Shown here: in pieces, positions 25,621 through 34,358 of the stretch | How the letters are laid out: the number at the start of each line of letters is the position of its first letter | Numbering within the stretch: the stretch's first letter is position 1 | Origin: Alkalicoccobacillus porphyridii | GTDB lineage: Bacteria; Bacillota; Bacilli; Bacillales; Bacillaceae_D | Reading direction: 5' to 3' | Assembly: GCF_007293315.1 (NCBI RefSeq) | Contig: NZ_VLXZ01000002.1 | Span: 62,001 to 126,000 of the forward strand | DNA: 64,000 nucleotides | Translations under genes and position numbers: made by a program | The notes under the pieces: generated by a model | What the model was told of the DNA's origin: nothing | The model's database searches: none | What the model saw: the letters and a program-made list of their open reading frames with translations, nothing else

Positions 25621-27684
25621 ATGACAGTGAGTTCAAATTATAACGAAGAAAAGCACGTGTTAACCCAAAAACAAAAGCACATCCAATCCTCTCTCAAAAC
25701 GCTTGAAGCCATCCCTCGTTACCATGGGGATGACTTTAATGAGCAAGTACTTGAGGATAGTCGCGAACGCCAGAGAGAGTCTTTAAAAAAAGCCCAACAC
25801 GAACCATACTTTGGACGACTTGATTTTCAGGCATATGAGGATACAGAGGCAAAGCCATTATATATTGGTAAAACAGGTATTTACGATGAGGATACCGGCG
25901 ACCCATTGATTCTTGATTGGCGTGCTCCTGCGTCAAGCTTATTCTATGCATTCTCTGGTAGTGAGGACGATGTCTACTATGAAGCGCCAGAAGGCATTAT
26001 TGATGGAGAAATTGAGTTGAAACGAAATATCGTCATACGAGATCGGGCTCTCTATCGAGTGGTAGACAGCTATAAAAAAGGGGAAATGGAAAGTAGTGGC
26101 GGAGATGAGTTTCTGCTTTATAAATTAGGAGAACAAAAAGATCATCGCCTTCGTGATATCGTATCTACCATTCAAGGAGAGCAAAACGAAATCATCAGGC
26201 ATCCACAAAACAAAGCTGTCATTATCCAAGGAGTAGCGGGAAGTGGTAAAACAACGGTCGCCTTGCATCGTCTCGCGTATCTCCTGTATGAGTACCGGGA
26301 GTCGTTAAAAGCAGAGCACATGATCATTTTTGCCCCCAACGCGATGTTTCTTGATTACATCTCTCAGGTACTTCCAGAGCTTGGCGTAGGTCATATTCAA
26401 CAAACAACCTTTACTAGCTGGGTGTTTAAACAGCTTGATCTACCTTCCCTTTCATTGAAGAATCAGGCGAATACGCTGAAAAGCCGGTTTGAGCATCCAA
26501 ATCAGTCAGATGATCAACTTACCTCTTACAAGGGGTCGCTTGAGTTTATGATGATTGTGGAGAAAGAGCTTACCCAAATTGAAGTGCAGACTTTTCAAAC
26601 GGAGGATTTTCTAGCTTGGAATGGAGCTGTATTAAGTAGTGAAGCCATAACAAACTGGCTAATAAATGATTTCCGCACCTCTTCTGTGAAAGAGAAACAG
26701 GAGCGCTTAAAAGCCCGAATGAAGCGCTGGATTGAAATAGAGGTTAATCAATTTTACTTAGATAAAAAAGAACAGGAAGAGCTTCGCAAGGAGGCCATGC
26801 GTCGATTGCAGCGGTTTCTTTCAAAAATAAAGATAAGAACCACCCTCCAAATTTATCAGCAAATCCTTAAACAGCAAAACCTACCACCTGTTAAGAATGA
26901 GGTTGAACCTGTAGATCTTGCACCTCTTCTGCACATCCATCAAAAATGGGTTGGAATAAAAAAAGAAGAGAAATTTGATCATGTCGTCATCGATGAGGCA
27001 CAGGATTTTTCACCCTATCAATTAACCGTTCTAAAAAATCAAACGCGAGGTCAATCCTTTACGATCCTTGGAGACCTGTCTCAAGGCATTCATAGTGTAG
27101 AGGGAATAGATGAGTGGATGGCATTTAAAGAAGTATTTGGTCCAACACAGACTGCATATTTCGAGATGAATAAAAGCTATCGTTCCACCTATGAGATTAT
27201 TGAATGCGCGAACCATATTCTAAAACAGTTCCCTACCAAGAGTACCTTAGCTGAGCCCGTTTTCCGTAGTGGTACACCCGTTCACATTCGCTCTGTTCAA
27301 CAGATGGGACCTGAGATCCTTGCCTGGATTGATGCTATGCGCGAACAAGGATACCAGTCCATGGCTGTGATGGGTCGCACCACTGATCAATGCCAGGACC
27401 TTTATCAATTTTTACATCATACCGAACCAGCTATCTCATTTATTCAAGCAGCAGACCAAACCTACTCTGGTGGTATCTCTATTTTGCCGGTGTATTTATC
27501 GAAAGGTCTAGAATTTGATGCTGTTCTTCTCTTAGATGTAGATGACGAGAGCTATACGCAAAAGCCAGAGCATGTGAAGCTCTTATATGTTGGTGTAACA
27601 CGTGCTCTCCATCATCTTGAAATGCTTTATTCTGGCAAGCTTACCCCTTTGCTTACTGGCTATCAACAGGGTACGCATACGTGA
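25621..27684 (+). CDS. helD: HelD-type RNA polymerase recycling helicase
   Basis: 687 residues of the UvrD/Rep superfamily. An N-terminal helical arm rich in charged residues (about 1-60) is followed by Walker A GVAGSGKTTVALHRLAYLLYEY, Walker B FDHVVIDEAQDFSPYQL and motif VI VGVTRALHHLEMLYSG. HelD removes stalled RNA polymerase from DNA using ATP. It is shorter than the B. subtilis protein (about 770 residues) but has all helicase motifs. AAGGAGGCGA precedes the ATG. Its end overlaps the convergent sortase gene by 32 bp. Confidence 0.9.
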   Translation: MTVSSNYNEEKHVLTQKQKHIQSSLKTLEAIPRYHGDDFNEQVLEDSRERQRESLKKAQHEPYFGRLDFQAYEDTEAKPLYIGKTGIYDEDTGDPLILDWRAPASSLFYAFSGSEDDVYYEAPEGIIDGEIELKRNIVIRDRALYRVVDSYKKGEMESSGGDEFLLYKLGEQKDHRLRDIVSTIQGEQNEIIRHPQNKAVIIQGVAGSGKTTVALHRLAYLLYEYRESLKAEHMIIFAPNAMFLDYISQVLPELGVGHIQQTTFTSWVFKQLDLPSLSLKNQANTLKSRFEHPNQSDDQLTSYKGSLEFMMIVEKELTQIEVQTFQTEDFLAWNGAVLSSEAITNWLINDFRTSSVKEKQERLKARMKRWIEIEVNQFYLDKKEQEELRKEAMRRLQRFLSKIKIRTTLQIYQQILKQQNLPPVKNEVEPVDLAPLLHIHQKWVGIKKEEKFDHVVIDEAQDFSPYQLTVLKNQTRGQSFTILGDLSQGIHSVEGIDEWMAFKEVFGPTQTAYFEMNKSYRSTYEIIECANHILKQFPTKSTLAEPVFRSGTPVHIRSVQQMGPEILAWIDAMREQGYQSMAVMGRTTDQCQDLYQFLHHTEPAISFIQAADQTYSGGISILPVYLSKGLEFDAVLLLDVDDESYTQKPEHVKLLYVGVTRALHHLEMLYSGKLTPLLTGYQQGTHT

Positions 27685-28252
27685 CAAAGCGCTCTGGTGC
27701 ATTCCCAACATAATGAAACGGATAACAGGTGGTAACTACTAGCACTTCTTCACCCATACTGCGAATAACCGAGGTGTCATCCTCTGGGACAATCTCGGTT
27801 TCACGAATTTCATAGGTATAGGTCCCGTATGGCATCGTTACCGTAAATTGGTCACCAATTTCAATTTGATCAAAATTACGAAAGACTGTGTCGCGATGAC
27901 CCGAGAGCACAATTTGTTCGCCTTGCCCAGGAAAGACCGAATTCAGCAGATGCCCGATGCCTTTATCTAGCGCATCCGGATCGGTCCCTTCCACGATGGG
28001 TAAGGTTTTTTCTAGCTTAGGGATCTCTAATGTACCGATAGCAGCATAAAGCTCAGGATCAAAGTCATCTGCGTTTATTGGCATTCCATTCTCTTCTGAC
28101 TGGCCGCCAGCAGAAATCGATTCCTGTGCTTCAGCCATTGACTGCTCTCGCGCTTGTTCTGTCTGCATATATTGATAGCCAAAAACCGCCAAGCAAACGA
28201 GGCCGGCTATAATGAATAAGCTACTTAACCATTTCAGCACTTGTTCTTCCAC
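27653..28252 (-). CDS. Class D sortase
   Basis: 199 residues. One N-terminal membrane anchor (about 8-28) is followed by the sortase barrel. The catalytic residues are His119 (VLSGHRDT), Cys176 (VVTTCYPF) and Arg188 (NAPERFV). Sortases cut a sorting signal and attach proteins to the cell wall; class D enzymes of Bacillus are often tied to sporulation or surface proteins. No obvious sorting-signal substrate is encoded next to it. The last 32 bp overlap the end of helD. Confidence 0.92.
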   Translation of the reverse strand: MEEQVLKWLSSLFIIAGLVCLAVFGYQYMQTEQAREQSMAEAQESISAGGQSEENGMPINADDFDPELYAAIGTLEIPKLEKTLPIVEGTDPDALDKGIGHLLNSVFPGQGEQIVLSGHRDTVFRNFDQIEIGDQFTVTMPYGTYTYEIRETEIVPEDDTSVIRSMGEEVLVVTTCYPFHYVGNAPERFVTYAYPVDSQ

Positions 28253-28326
28253 CTCTCTATATCTAAAAAAGTAAAAATAGGGTGACTCGGCAGGACTTCA
28301 TCTTATCACGGGAAACCAAAAATGAA

Positions 28327-28935
28327 TTAGGGACGTCTGCGTTTGCGAAAGAAAAATATGATAAGGAGAATAACAACTATAGCTATCACAGCATAAACAG
28401 CATTTGAATACACCGACATATAAGCCAAAACATCTTCCCAGGATTCTCCAAGTCGCGCACCCAAAATAACTAATACGGTATTCCAGATGGCTGTACCAAG
28501 CGCCGTACAAAGTAAAAATAGGATAAAAGGCATTTTTGCTATGCCGGCTGGAATCGAAATTAAACTACGAATGAGTGGAACCATGCGACCAAAAAAGACG
28601 GTCCACATGCCATAATGATTAAACCAAGCATCGGCTTTATGTAAGTCTGTTCTTTTTATACGAAGGATCCGTCCATATGTATCAACAAGTCTTTCCAAAC
28701 GACTGACACCCAAAAGGAAACCTGCCCCGTATAGACAGATCGCTCCAAAAACAGAACCTGCTGTTGAAGCGATGATAACGCCAGAAACGGACATGTCTGT
28801 CGTTGTTGTCATAAACCCTCCAAAGGTTAAAATGACTTCAGAAGGTATAGGCGGGAATAGATTCTCAAGTGTTATCATCAGAAAAATTCCGAAATAACCA
28901 TACTGCTCCATAAAAGATTGAATCCACTCTTCCAC
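28327..28935 (-). CDS. DedA-family membrane protein
   Basis: 202 residues with about five hydrophobic segments. The family blocks are ENLFPPIPSEVILTFGGF near the N-terminus and FFGRMVPLIRSLISIPAGIAKM in the middle, holding the conserved Glu, Arg and Gly residues. DedA proteins are needed for envelope integrity and undecaprenyl phosphate or phospholipid flipping, with roles in alkaline and drug tolerance. It is 74 bp downstream of the sortase start region in opposite order (DedA first, sortase next), so co-transcription is possible. Confidence 0.92.
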   Translation of the reverse strand: MEEWIQSFMEQYGYFGIFLMITLENLFPPIPSEVILTFGGFMTTTTDMSVSGVIIASTAGSVFGAICLYGAGFLLGVSRLERLVDTYGRILRIKRTDLHKADAWFNHYGMWTVFFGRMVPLIRSLISIPAGIAKMPFILFLLCTALGTAIWNTVLVILGARLGESWEDVLAYMSVYSNAVYAVIAIVVILLIIFFFRKRRRP

Positions 28936-29022
28936 TCCACACCGTCCTCTTATTCAATTTGACTTAAGTATAGTTTGAAAATAGCAGATATGATGTTTGA
29001 TTGCTAGCGTTATTTTCCATAA

Positions 29023-29073
29023 AAAATCCGAGCCAGCACGGGGGTACCGTCATGGCTCGGATTATTTTTTGAA
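29023..29073. terminator. Bidirectional terminator
   Basis: AATCCGAGCCA and TGGCTCGGATT flank a loop with T-runs on both sides. It ends the Rrf2-YhgE operon on the minus strand. Confidence 0.85.
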
Positions 29074-29082
29074 TCTCATAAA

Positions 29083-32000
29083 CTATTCTGTTTTCAGCTC
29101 ACTCGTTTCATTATTCCTTACCTTCAGTACAAAATACAGAATGGAACCCGAAGTAAATACAATAAAGATTCCTATCAGTACCATGAGATCTCCAGTCATC
29201 GATCCACCTAAAGTGATGGCTTCGCGGTACGCATCCACGGAATACGTCATAGGGAGAAATGGATGAATGGCTTGGAAAAATGCATTGGATAGCTGAATAG
29301 GAAAGGTTCCTCCCGCTGCTCCAAGCTGAAAAATCATCAGAATGAGCATCATAAAGCTTCCCGGAGGTCCAAGTAAAATGTTAAAGAATTGGACTAAGGC
29401 CATAAAGGCTAGGGAAGTTATAATGGCAACTAGTAATGTAGCACCTAGGCTTTGAGGTTCTAAACCAATAATACCAACCATAACAGCCACTAATACCATT
29501 GCCTGAATCACAGATACAGCAAAGTGAACCGAGAATTTACTTAGCCACCACATCATACCGGACGTCGGCTCCTCCGCGGGCTCTTTAATCGGGAATAAGA
29601 GGCAATAGATGACAGCTCCAATAAACAATGCCACTGACATCATATATGGCGCCATACCTGAGCCATAATTCGGTAAGCTTGATACCTCATTCTCCGTCAT
29701 CTCTGTCGGAGATGAGAACATACTAGCATTATCTTCGTTTGTTGATACGGATTGGACATCATCCGCTCCTTCTCCAAGCTGGTCAGACAGCTCCCGTGCC
29801 CCATCAACAAGCTGCCCGGATCCATCCTTCAGCTCGTTTGCTCCTTCATTTAATTGACCTGCTCCACTTGCTAGCTCACTTAATCCACCATTCAGTGAAT
29901 GCAGCCCTTCTCGAATCTGAGGAAGTCCGTTAGCAAGCTCATTCGCCCCGTTCGTCAGCTCTTCACCATTCTCGTCAAGCTGCCGTGCTCCCTCTGTTAA
30001 TTCTGGGCCTCTTTCTGCAAGTTCACGAGCTCCTTCTGAGAGCTCTGAGCCTCTGTCCGAAAGCTCTTGAACACCATTAGACAACTCACCCGTACCTTCA
30101 ATGAGTCGTTGCGATCCATCGGCTAGCTCGATACCCTTGTCAGCAAGCCCTTGTGTACCACTTCTTAATTGGCTAGATCTATCCCCTAGCTCCTCTGCAC
30201 CAGATGCCAGCTGACCAGCTCCACTTGTTAATTGATCGACCGCTTCCGTATAACGACTTAGACCTTCTGACAGTTGTCCTGCTCCAGCGTATAATTCAGA
30301 CACACCATTCGTAGCCTGTTGCGAGCGCTCAGCAAAGGTCGATAGCCCACCTGCTAGCTCTTCACTACCATTACGAGCGGCATGTACACCTTGAGAAAGC
30401 TTTGCCACACCACCCTGAAGGGATTCGGCTCCGTCCCCCACAACACCTGACTCAAATGCTGCATAACCATGTTGTAGCGACTCTGCCCCTTCTACCAACT
30501 GATCAAATTGGGCTACCACTTCTGGTGCAGCAGTAGTTGCTTGGTTAGCCGCTTGTATCTCTTCATTTACTGTCTCGATCGCAGCTTCGAGTGTTGCCAA
30601 GCTATCACTTACAGATTGCGTTTCGGTTGTTTGCGTTTGCGAAGCTTGTGCAGTTGATACTTCCTCTCGCAGTACCTCTTTTTGTTCATCTGTAAGATCA
30701 GCATCACTCGTTTCAATCACCTGAAGGATTTCTGCATCATTAGACGATTTGGTTTCTTCAATTTGAGCATTTAAACTAGAGATGCTCTCCGATACACTGT
30801 TTATGGCTGCGCCAATTGTTGTTTCAATTTCTTGAGCGCCAAGTTGATCACCTACTTGATGCAATGCGCCTTGAATCTGTTGTAACCCTTGAACAAGCTC
30901 GGATGCTTTTTCAGGTGAACCTTCAAGAGAGTTGGCCAGTTCGTCCACTTTCGCTTCTAAGCCTGATGTCCCCTCATCTAGCTCACTTAAACTGTCTGTT
31001 AGCTCAAATCCTTTATCTGAGAGAGATTGAGCTCCTTCATTTAATTGAGAAATCCCTGGAGCAAGCTCCCCAATGCCTGACTCAAGCTGAGCACTTCCAT
31101 CTACCAGAACTTCACTACTTGTTGCTATCTCCTGGGCCCCGTCCTTTTGACTGACGAGTCCATCTCTTAGTTGCTCGACCCCGTCTGCATATTGCTGCAT
31201 ACCATCATTTAACTGCCCTGCACTGGAGATGTACTGTTGTACTCCATCATTTAATGTACCAAAGCCAGAGGTAAACCGACTCAGTCCATTCGTTAAATCG
31301 CCAACACCGGTCACATATTGTTGAACGCCATTCGTTAATCTTGCAGCACCACCAGCGTATTGCTCAACACCGCTAGTTAACGTACCAACACCATCTGTAT
31401 ATCTCTCCACTCCATCAGCCAGACTATTTGCACCATTGACCGCGTCTCCAACAGCGACCTCAAGCTCTTGTCCTCCTTCTTCAGCTGACATCGCACCGTC
31501 TTTAAACGTTACCGTACTATCTGCAAGGGTTTGTAAATGATCTTCAAGCTCCTGACCCCCATCTTTTATTTCAGAGGCCCCATTAGCTCCGTCCTGCAAG
31601 CCTTGTCCAATATCATCTAACCTCGCAAACATGGTTTCTGCATATTCCTGCGTTACTTCCGTAGCAATTTGTTTGTTTAGCTCATTTGCAGCCGATTCAC
31701 TAATTCTCTGAGCAATGTAATTCTGTCCACCACTTGTATAATACTCAAAATCGAGCTTCTCTGGGTCCTCATCAAGTACTGTTGAAGCATGCTCTGAGAA
31801 GTGTTCAGGAATTACAACAACCATATAAAAATCGCCGTCATCTAAACCACTCATCGCCTGCTCTCGTTCGATCATATGCCAGTCCAGACTATCATTATCC
31901 TCAAGATTATCAATTAAATCCTGACCAATTTGTAAGGTCTCTCCTTCAAATTCAAATGGTTGGTCCTCATTTACCACAGCAACAGGCAGTCGGTCCACAT

Positions 32001-32133
32001 TACCATATGGATCCCATGAACTCGCTAGGAAAATCCCTGCATACATACTTGGGATGATAAACATGGCTAACACAACAACAAGTAGCTTTCTATTTTTTAT
32101 AAGCTTGATCCACTCCGCTTTTACCATACTCAT
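29083..32133 (-). CDS. YhgE/Pip-type membrane protein with long repeat region
   Basis: 1016 residues. The start (VKAEWIKLIKNRKLLVVVLAMFIIPSMYAGIFL) is the first membrane helix and extracellular DUF3533-type domain of YhgE/Pip proteins. About residues 190-790 consist of repeats built on L-x2-G-x3-L-x2-G (for example GAGQLNEGANELKDGSGQL), forming a long helical stalk. The last 200 residues hold five helices of ABC-2 permease type. Relatives serve as phage receptors (Pip) or as ESAT-6-like secretion components. The start at 32133 follows GGAGA and overlaps the regulator's stop; an earlier in-frame start at 32199 is not supported. Confidence 0.9.
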   Translation of the reverse strand: MSMVKAEWIKLIKNRKLLVVVLAMFIIPSMYAGIFLASSWDPYGNVDRLPVAVVNEDQPFEFEGETLQIGQDLIDNLEDNDSLDWHMIEREQAMSGLDDGDFYMVVVIPEHFSEHASTVLDEDPEKLDFEYYTSGGQNYIAQRISESAANELNKQIATEVTQEYAETMFARLDDIGQGLQDGANGASEIKDGGQELEDHLQTLADSTVTFKDGAMSAEEGGQELEVAVGDAVNGANSLADGVERYTDGVGTLTSGVEQYAGGAARLTNGVQQYVTGVGDLTNGLSRFTSGFGTLNDGVQQYISSAGQLNDGMQQYADGVEQLRDGLVSQKDGAQEIATSSEVLVDGSAQLESGIGELAPGISQLNEGAQSLSDKGFELTDSLSELDEGTSGLEAKVDELANSLEGSPEKASELVQGLQQIQGALHQVGDQLGAQEIETTIGAAINSVSESISSLNAQIEETKSSNDAEILQVIETSDADLTDEQKEVLREEVSTAQASQTQTTETQSVSDSLATLEAAIETVNEEIQAANQATTAAPEVVAQFDQLVEGAESLQHGYAAFESGVVGDGAESLQGGVAKLSQGVHAARNGSEELAGGLSTFAERSQQATNGVSELYAGAGQLSEGLSRYTEAVDQLTSGAGQLASGAEELGDRSSQLRSGTQGLADKGIELADGSQRLIEGTGELSNGVQELSDRGSELSEGARELAERGPELTEGARQLDENGEELTNGANELANGLPQIREGLHSLNGGLSELASGAGQLNEGANELKDGSGQLVDGARELSDQLGEGADDVQSVSTNEDNASMFSSPTEMTENEVSSLPNYGSGMAPYMMSVALFIGAVIYCLLFPIKEPAEEPTSGMMWWLSKFSVHFAVSVIQAMVLVAVMVGIIGLEPQSLGATLLVAIITSLAFMALVQFFNILLGPPGSFMMLILMIFQLGAAGGTFPIQLSNAFFQAIHPFLPMTYSVDAYREAITLGGSMTGDLMVLIGIFIVFTSGSILYFVLKVRNNETSELKTE

Positions 32134-32648
32134 TTTGTATCTCCTGCGCCTTTCAAAAATGTATTCAAAGACCATATTTGCGGTGTCGTTTGATTCCAAT
32201 CATGTAACTCCAATTGTTTAAATCCAGTAATTTGCTTAAGCATTTCCTCTAACGTGAAATCAGCCAGCCTCTCACGATAGCTCTGCTGTGCACTTAAGAA
32301 AGCATCTTTAAATATTTCTTCACCCTTATCGAGAAAGGAAGACTCAGGAAACGTACGTTGAAAAACCCCATCTAATTGTAAAAACTCATCCGTCCCCTCA
32401 ATTGCTTCAAATAACTCAAGCGCCGTAACCTCTTCAATTGGTCTCGCTAACGTAAACCCTCCGTTCGTCCCTGATACAGATTGAATCAGGTTATGAACAA
32501 CCAGTTTTCTCATCACCTTTTTTAAGTAGGAGGATGAGACTTGTAATCGCTCACTGATAACATCACTTTTCACAGGCACATCTTTTATTTGCGTAGCTAA
32601 TATCACTAGGATACAAGCCGCTTGCTCCACTCCGCCTTTAACTCTCAT
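32130..32648 (-). CDS. Rrf2-family transcriptional regulator
   Basis: 172 residues. The winged helix is at the N-terminus (EQAACILVILATQ, SDVISERLQVSSSYLKKVMRKLV, SVSGTNGGFTLARP). The three-cysteine cluster that binds Fe-S in IscR and NsrR is absent, so this is a YwnA/CymR-like member that senses something else. Its stop overlaps the start of the YhgE gene, so it probably controls that operon and itself. A TGT-N9-ACA palindrome lies 29 bp upstream. Confidence 0.9.
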   Translation of the reverse strand: MRVKGGVEQAACILVILATQIKDVPVKSDVISERLQVSSSYLKKVMRKLVVHNLIQSVSGTNGGFTLARPIEEVTALELFEAIEGTDEFLQLDGVFQRTFPESSFLDKGEEIFKDAFLSAQQSYRERLADFTLEEMLKQITGFKQLELHDWNQTTPQIWSLNTFLKGAGDTK

Positions 32649-32676
32649 ATAAAATCACTCCATTGAAGATATTCAT

Positions 32677-32691
32677 TGTACATAATGGACA
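32677..32691. promoter_or_regulatory. Probable Rrf2 operator
   Basis: TGTACATAATGGACA is palindromic (TGT-n-CAT-n-ATG-n-ACA) and lies 29 bp upstream of the regulator gene, the right place for autoregulation. Confidence 0.5.
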
Positions 32692-32849
32692 TTAATTGTC
32701 TACGAAAGGAGTATACTCCCCTTTTGATTAACTTGCAAGTCCTAATGACAAGTAAAAAGATAATGTACAAACCAAAATGAAAGGAATATAATTCAAACAT
32801 ATTACAATTAATTCAAATTCACTTCAAAAGATAAATAAAGGAGAATCCT

Positions 32850-33029
32850 ATGAAAAAGCTCGATTACATTGTCATTTTTATCATTTCATTTATATATATC
32901 TTTGCTAGTCTTTTGGCACCTTTAACGATAGGTGCCGTATTAGGTGCCATTATATTTGCAGTAATTATATCAATGATTTTAGGAACCATTACCAACTTGA
33001 TCCGATTGTTATTTAGGAGATTTTCTTAA
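32850..33029 (+). CDS. 59-residue hydrophobic membrane peptide
   Basis: Open frame of 59 codons preceded by AAAGGAGAATCCT. The product (MKKLDYIVIFIISFIYIFAS... ending IRLLFRRFS) is almost wholly hydrophobic, with two membrane spans and positive ends. I recognise no family. It stands alone between the divergent Rrf2 gene and a repeat-rich gap. The ribosome binding site and the clean charge pattern support it. Confidence 0.6.
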   Translation: MKKLDYIVIFIISFIYIFASLLAPLTIGAVLGAIIFAVIISMILGTITNLIRLLFRRFS

Positions 33030-33104
33030 ATCTTTATAGGAGTCGGATATTAGGATTGTCTCTCAAAGAGAAATAATTAGAAATAGATTTACTGGAGTCG
33101 CTAC

Positions 33105-33160
33105 AGAGTCGGTCTGCCACGCGCTATTCCTCGAGGAGTCTACGGATCTCCTTACGCTAG
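33105..33160 (-). repeat. Decayed fragment of element B
   Basis: GAGGAGTCTACGGATCTCCT and TACGCT match the 5' end of element B in reverse orientation (compare 33477-33502). The rest of 33030-33325 holds nothing I can recognise. Confidence 0.5.
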
Positions 33161-33345
33161 GTATAGAGGTATGATGTGGATTTACATTTACGCGTAAGAT
33201 TATTTAATAGAGTTAAAGGTAATACTGAATTTCATATCTCTGTTTGATTTTGTGTAGTTTTTTATGATGTTGACCAAAAAGAACACCCTCATACTATGAC
33301 TATAAAATTGATAGCTACGACCAACCAAGCGGACGAAATGGAGGG

Positions 33346-33532
33346 CACTGAAAAAGTCATCTAGAAATGCGCTCATTTGCACCGTTGCAGGAGAAAACTT
33401 CGCTTTCCACGGGAACGGCCTCAGCCCTTGAAGTGGAAGTGCGCCACTTCAATGTCTTCAGACACGTTCTTTTCCGTAGGAGTCTACGTTTTCTCCTTCC
33501 GCTCATGTTCCCGATCAGACAAATGATCAACA
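33346..33532 (-). repeat. Dispersed structured element B, copy 3, inserted in element A
   Basis: Read on the minus strand it starts ATGTTGATCATTTGTCTGAT and ends GATGACTTTTTCAGTG. The outer stem AGGAGAAAAC / GTTTTCTCCT and the central hairpin TTGAAGTGG / CCACTTCAA are perfect and differ from copy 1 by compensated changes. The A-element tail (AAGCGGACGAAATGGAGGGC, 33328-33347) is on one side and the A head on the other. Confidence 0.88.
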
Positions 33533-33533
33533 T

Positions 33534-33622
33534 AAAAGGTTCATTGAGATAGAAGGGCATAGCCTGTTAGCTCATTAACTTCCCACGGTAAGCGTACCCC
33601 CATTTTCGAGACAGACATCCCC
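33534..33622 (-). repeat. Dispersed element A, copy 3 (head part)
   Basis: GGTTCATTGAGATAGAAGGG, GCTCATTAACTTCCCACGGT and AAGCGTACCCCCATTTTCG are the reverse complement of the element A head. The tail lies on the far side of B copy 3, so B interrupts this copy. Confidence 0.85.
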
Positions 33623-33641
33623 CCTTATTTATTTTTATATA

Positions 33642-33692
33642 ACAAAAAAGCTGAACAATTTAATGGATAGTCTCCATAATTGCTCAGCTTTT
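33642..33692 (-). terminator. Terminator after dps
   Basis: On the minus strand AAAAAGCTGAGCAATTATGG and its partner arm (AATTGTTCAGCTTTTTT) form a stem with a T-run. A closely similar terminator follows the YIP1 gene at 57848. Confidence 0.82.
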
Positions 33693-33743
33693 TCTATTAG
33701 TTATAATACTTCGGTCCCAGCCACATTCCTATATAAATTCTAA

Positions 33744-34190
33744 TCACCCGAGATACGCTGATAGCATCCATGTGTGCTTGTCGAGCTCTGCTTTTAAGGC
33801 GATGAACATATCTGCTGTTGACTCATCATTTGCCTCTTCTGCTGCTTTGATGACTGTTTCTGCATGGGTTGAAACGGTTGTAAAATCTTTTTCAATGGAA
33901 GCCACCATGTCGCGAGCTGTCTCTTGTCCAGTCGCTTCTTCCACATTGGAGTGAGTTAAGTATTCCTTCATAGTTGCCAAAGGTTTGCCTTTAATTGCAA
34001 GAATTCGTTCTGCTATTTCATCTATATGTGCGCCTGCTTCAGTGTAAAACTCCTCGAATTTAGCATGGAGGGTAAAGAAATCTGGTCCGGTTACATTCCA
34101 ATGAAAGTTGTGAAGCTTAGTATACAGCACATTCCAATCTGCTAGCTGCTGATTCAATTCGTTTACTACGGTTTGATTTGTCATAATCAA
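33744..34190 (-). CDS. dps: Dps/MrgA-family ferritin-like protein
   Basis: 148 residues. The ferroxidase region is intact: LYTKLHNFHWNVTGPDFFTLHAKFEEFY followed by HIDEIAERILAIKGKPLATMKEYL, with the His, Asp and Glu ligands. Twelve subunits form a shell that oxidises and stores iron and can bind DNA, protecting against peroxide. GGAGTG is best spaced from a TTG at 34190; the ATG at 34184 is the alternative. A PerR-like box lies about 57 bp upstream. Confidence 0.93.
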   Translation of the reverse strand: MIMTNQTVVNELNQQLADWNVLYTKLHNFHWNVTGPDFFTLHAKFEEFYTEAGAHIDEIAERILAIKGKPLATMKEYLTHSNVEEATGQETARDMVASIEKDFTTVSTHAETVIKAAEEANDESTADMFIALKAELDKHTWMLSAYLG

Positions 34191-34246
34191 TACACACTCC
34201 TTTTCTTTATAATTATATTATATATCATTTAATATATAATATCAAT

Positions 34247-34261
34247 TAATAATAATTATAA
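34247..34261. promoter_or_regulatory. PerR-like box
   Basis: TAATAATAATTATAA matches the inverted 7-1-7 Per box (TTATAATnATTATAA) in 14 of 15 positions on the minus strand. Its place upstream of dps fits induction by hydrogen peroxide. The whole gap is very A+T rich, so a chance match is possible. Confidence 0.55.
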
Positions 34262-34358
34262 TTAAGGAGTGTGACCAACACATCTTCCTTGCTATTTTGT
34301 TTAAGTATATTATGATAGTTAGAATATTCATAAGATCATATACATTTGGAGGGATTGC

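Noticed and set aside
29739-31154. Plus-strand frames opposite the YhgE gene
   Set aside because: They are antisense shadows of the repetitive stalk coding sequence and lack ribosome binding sites.
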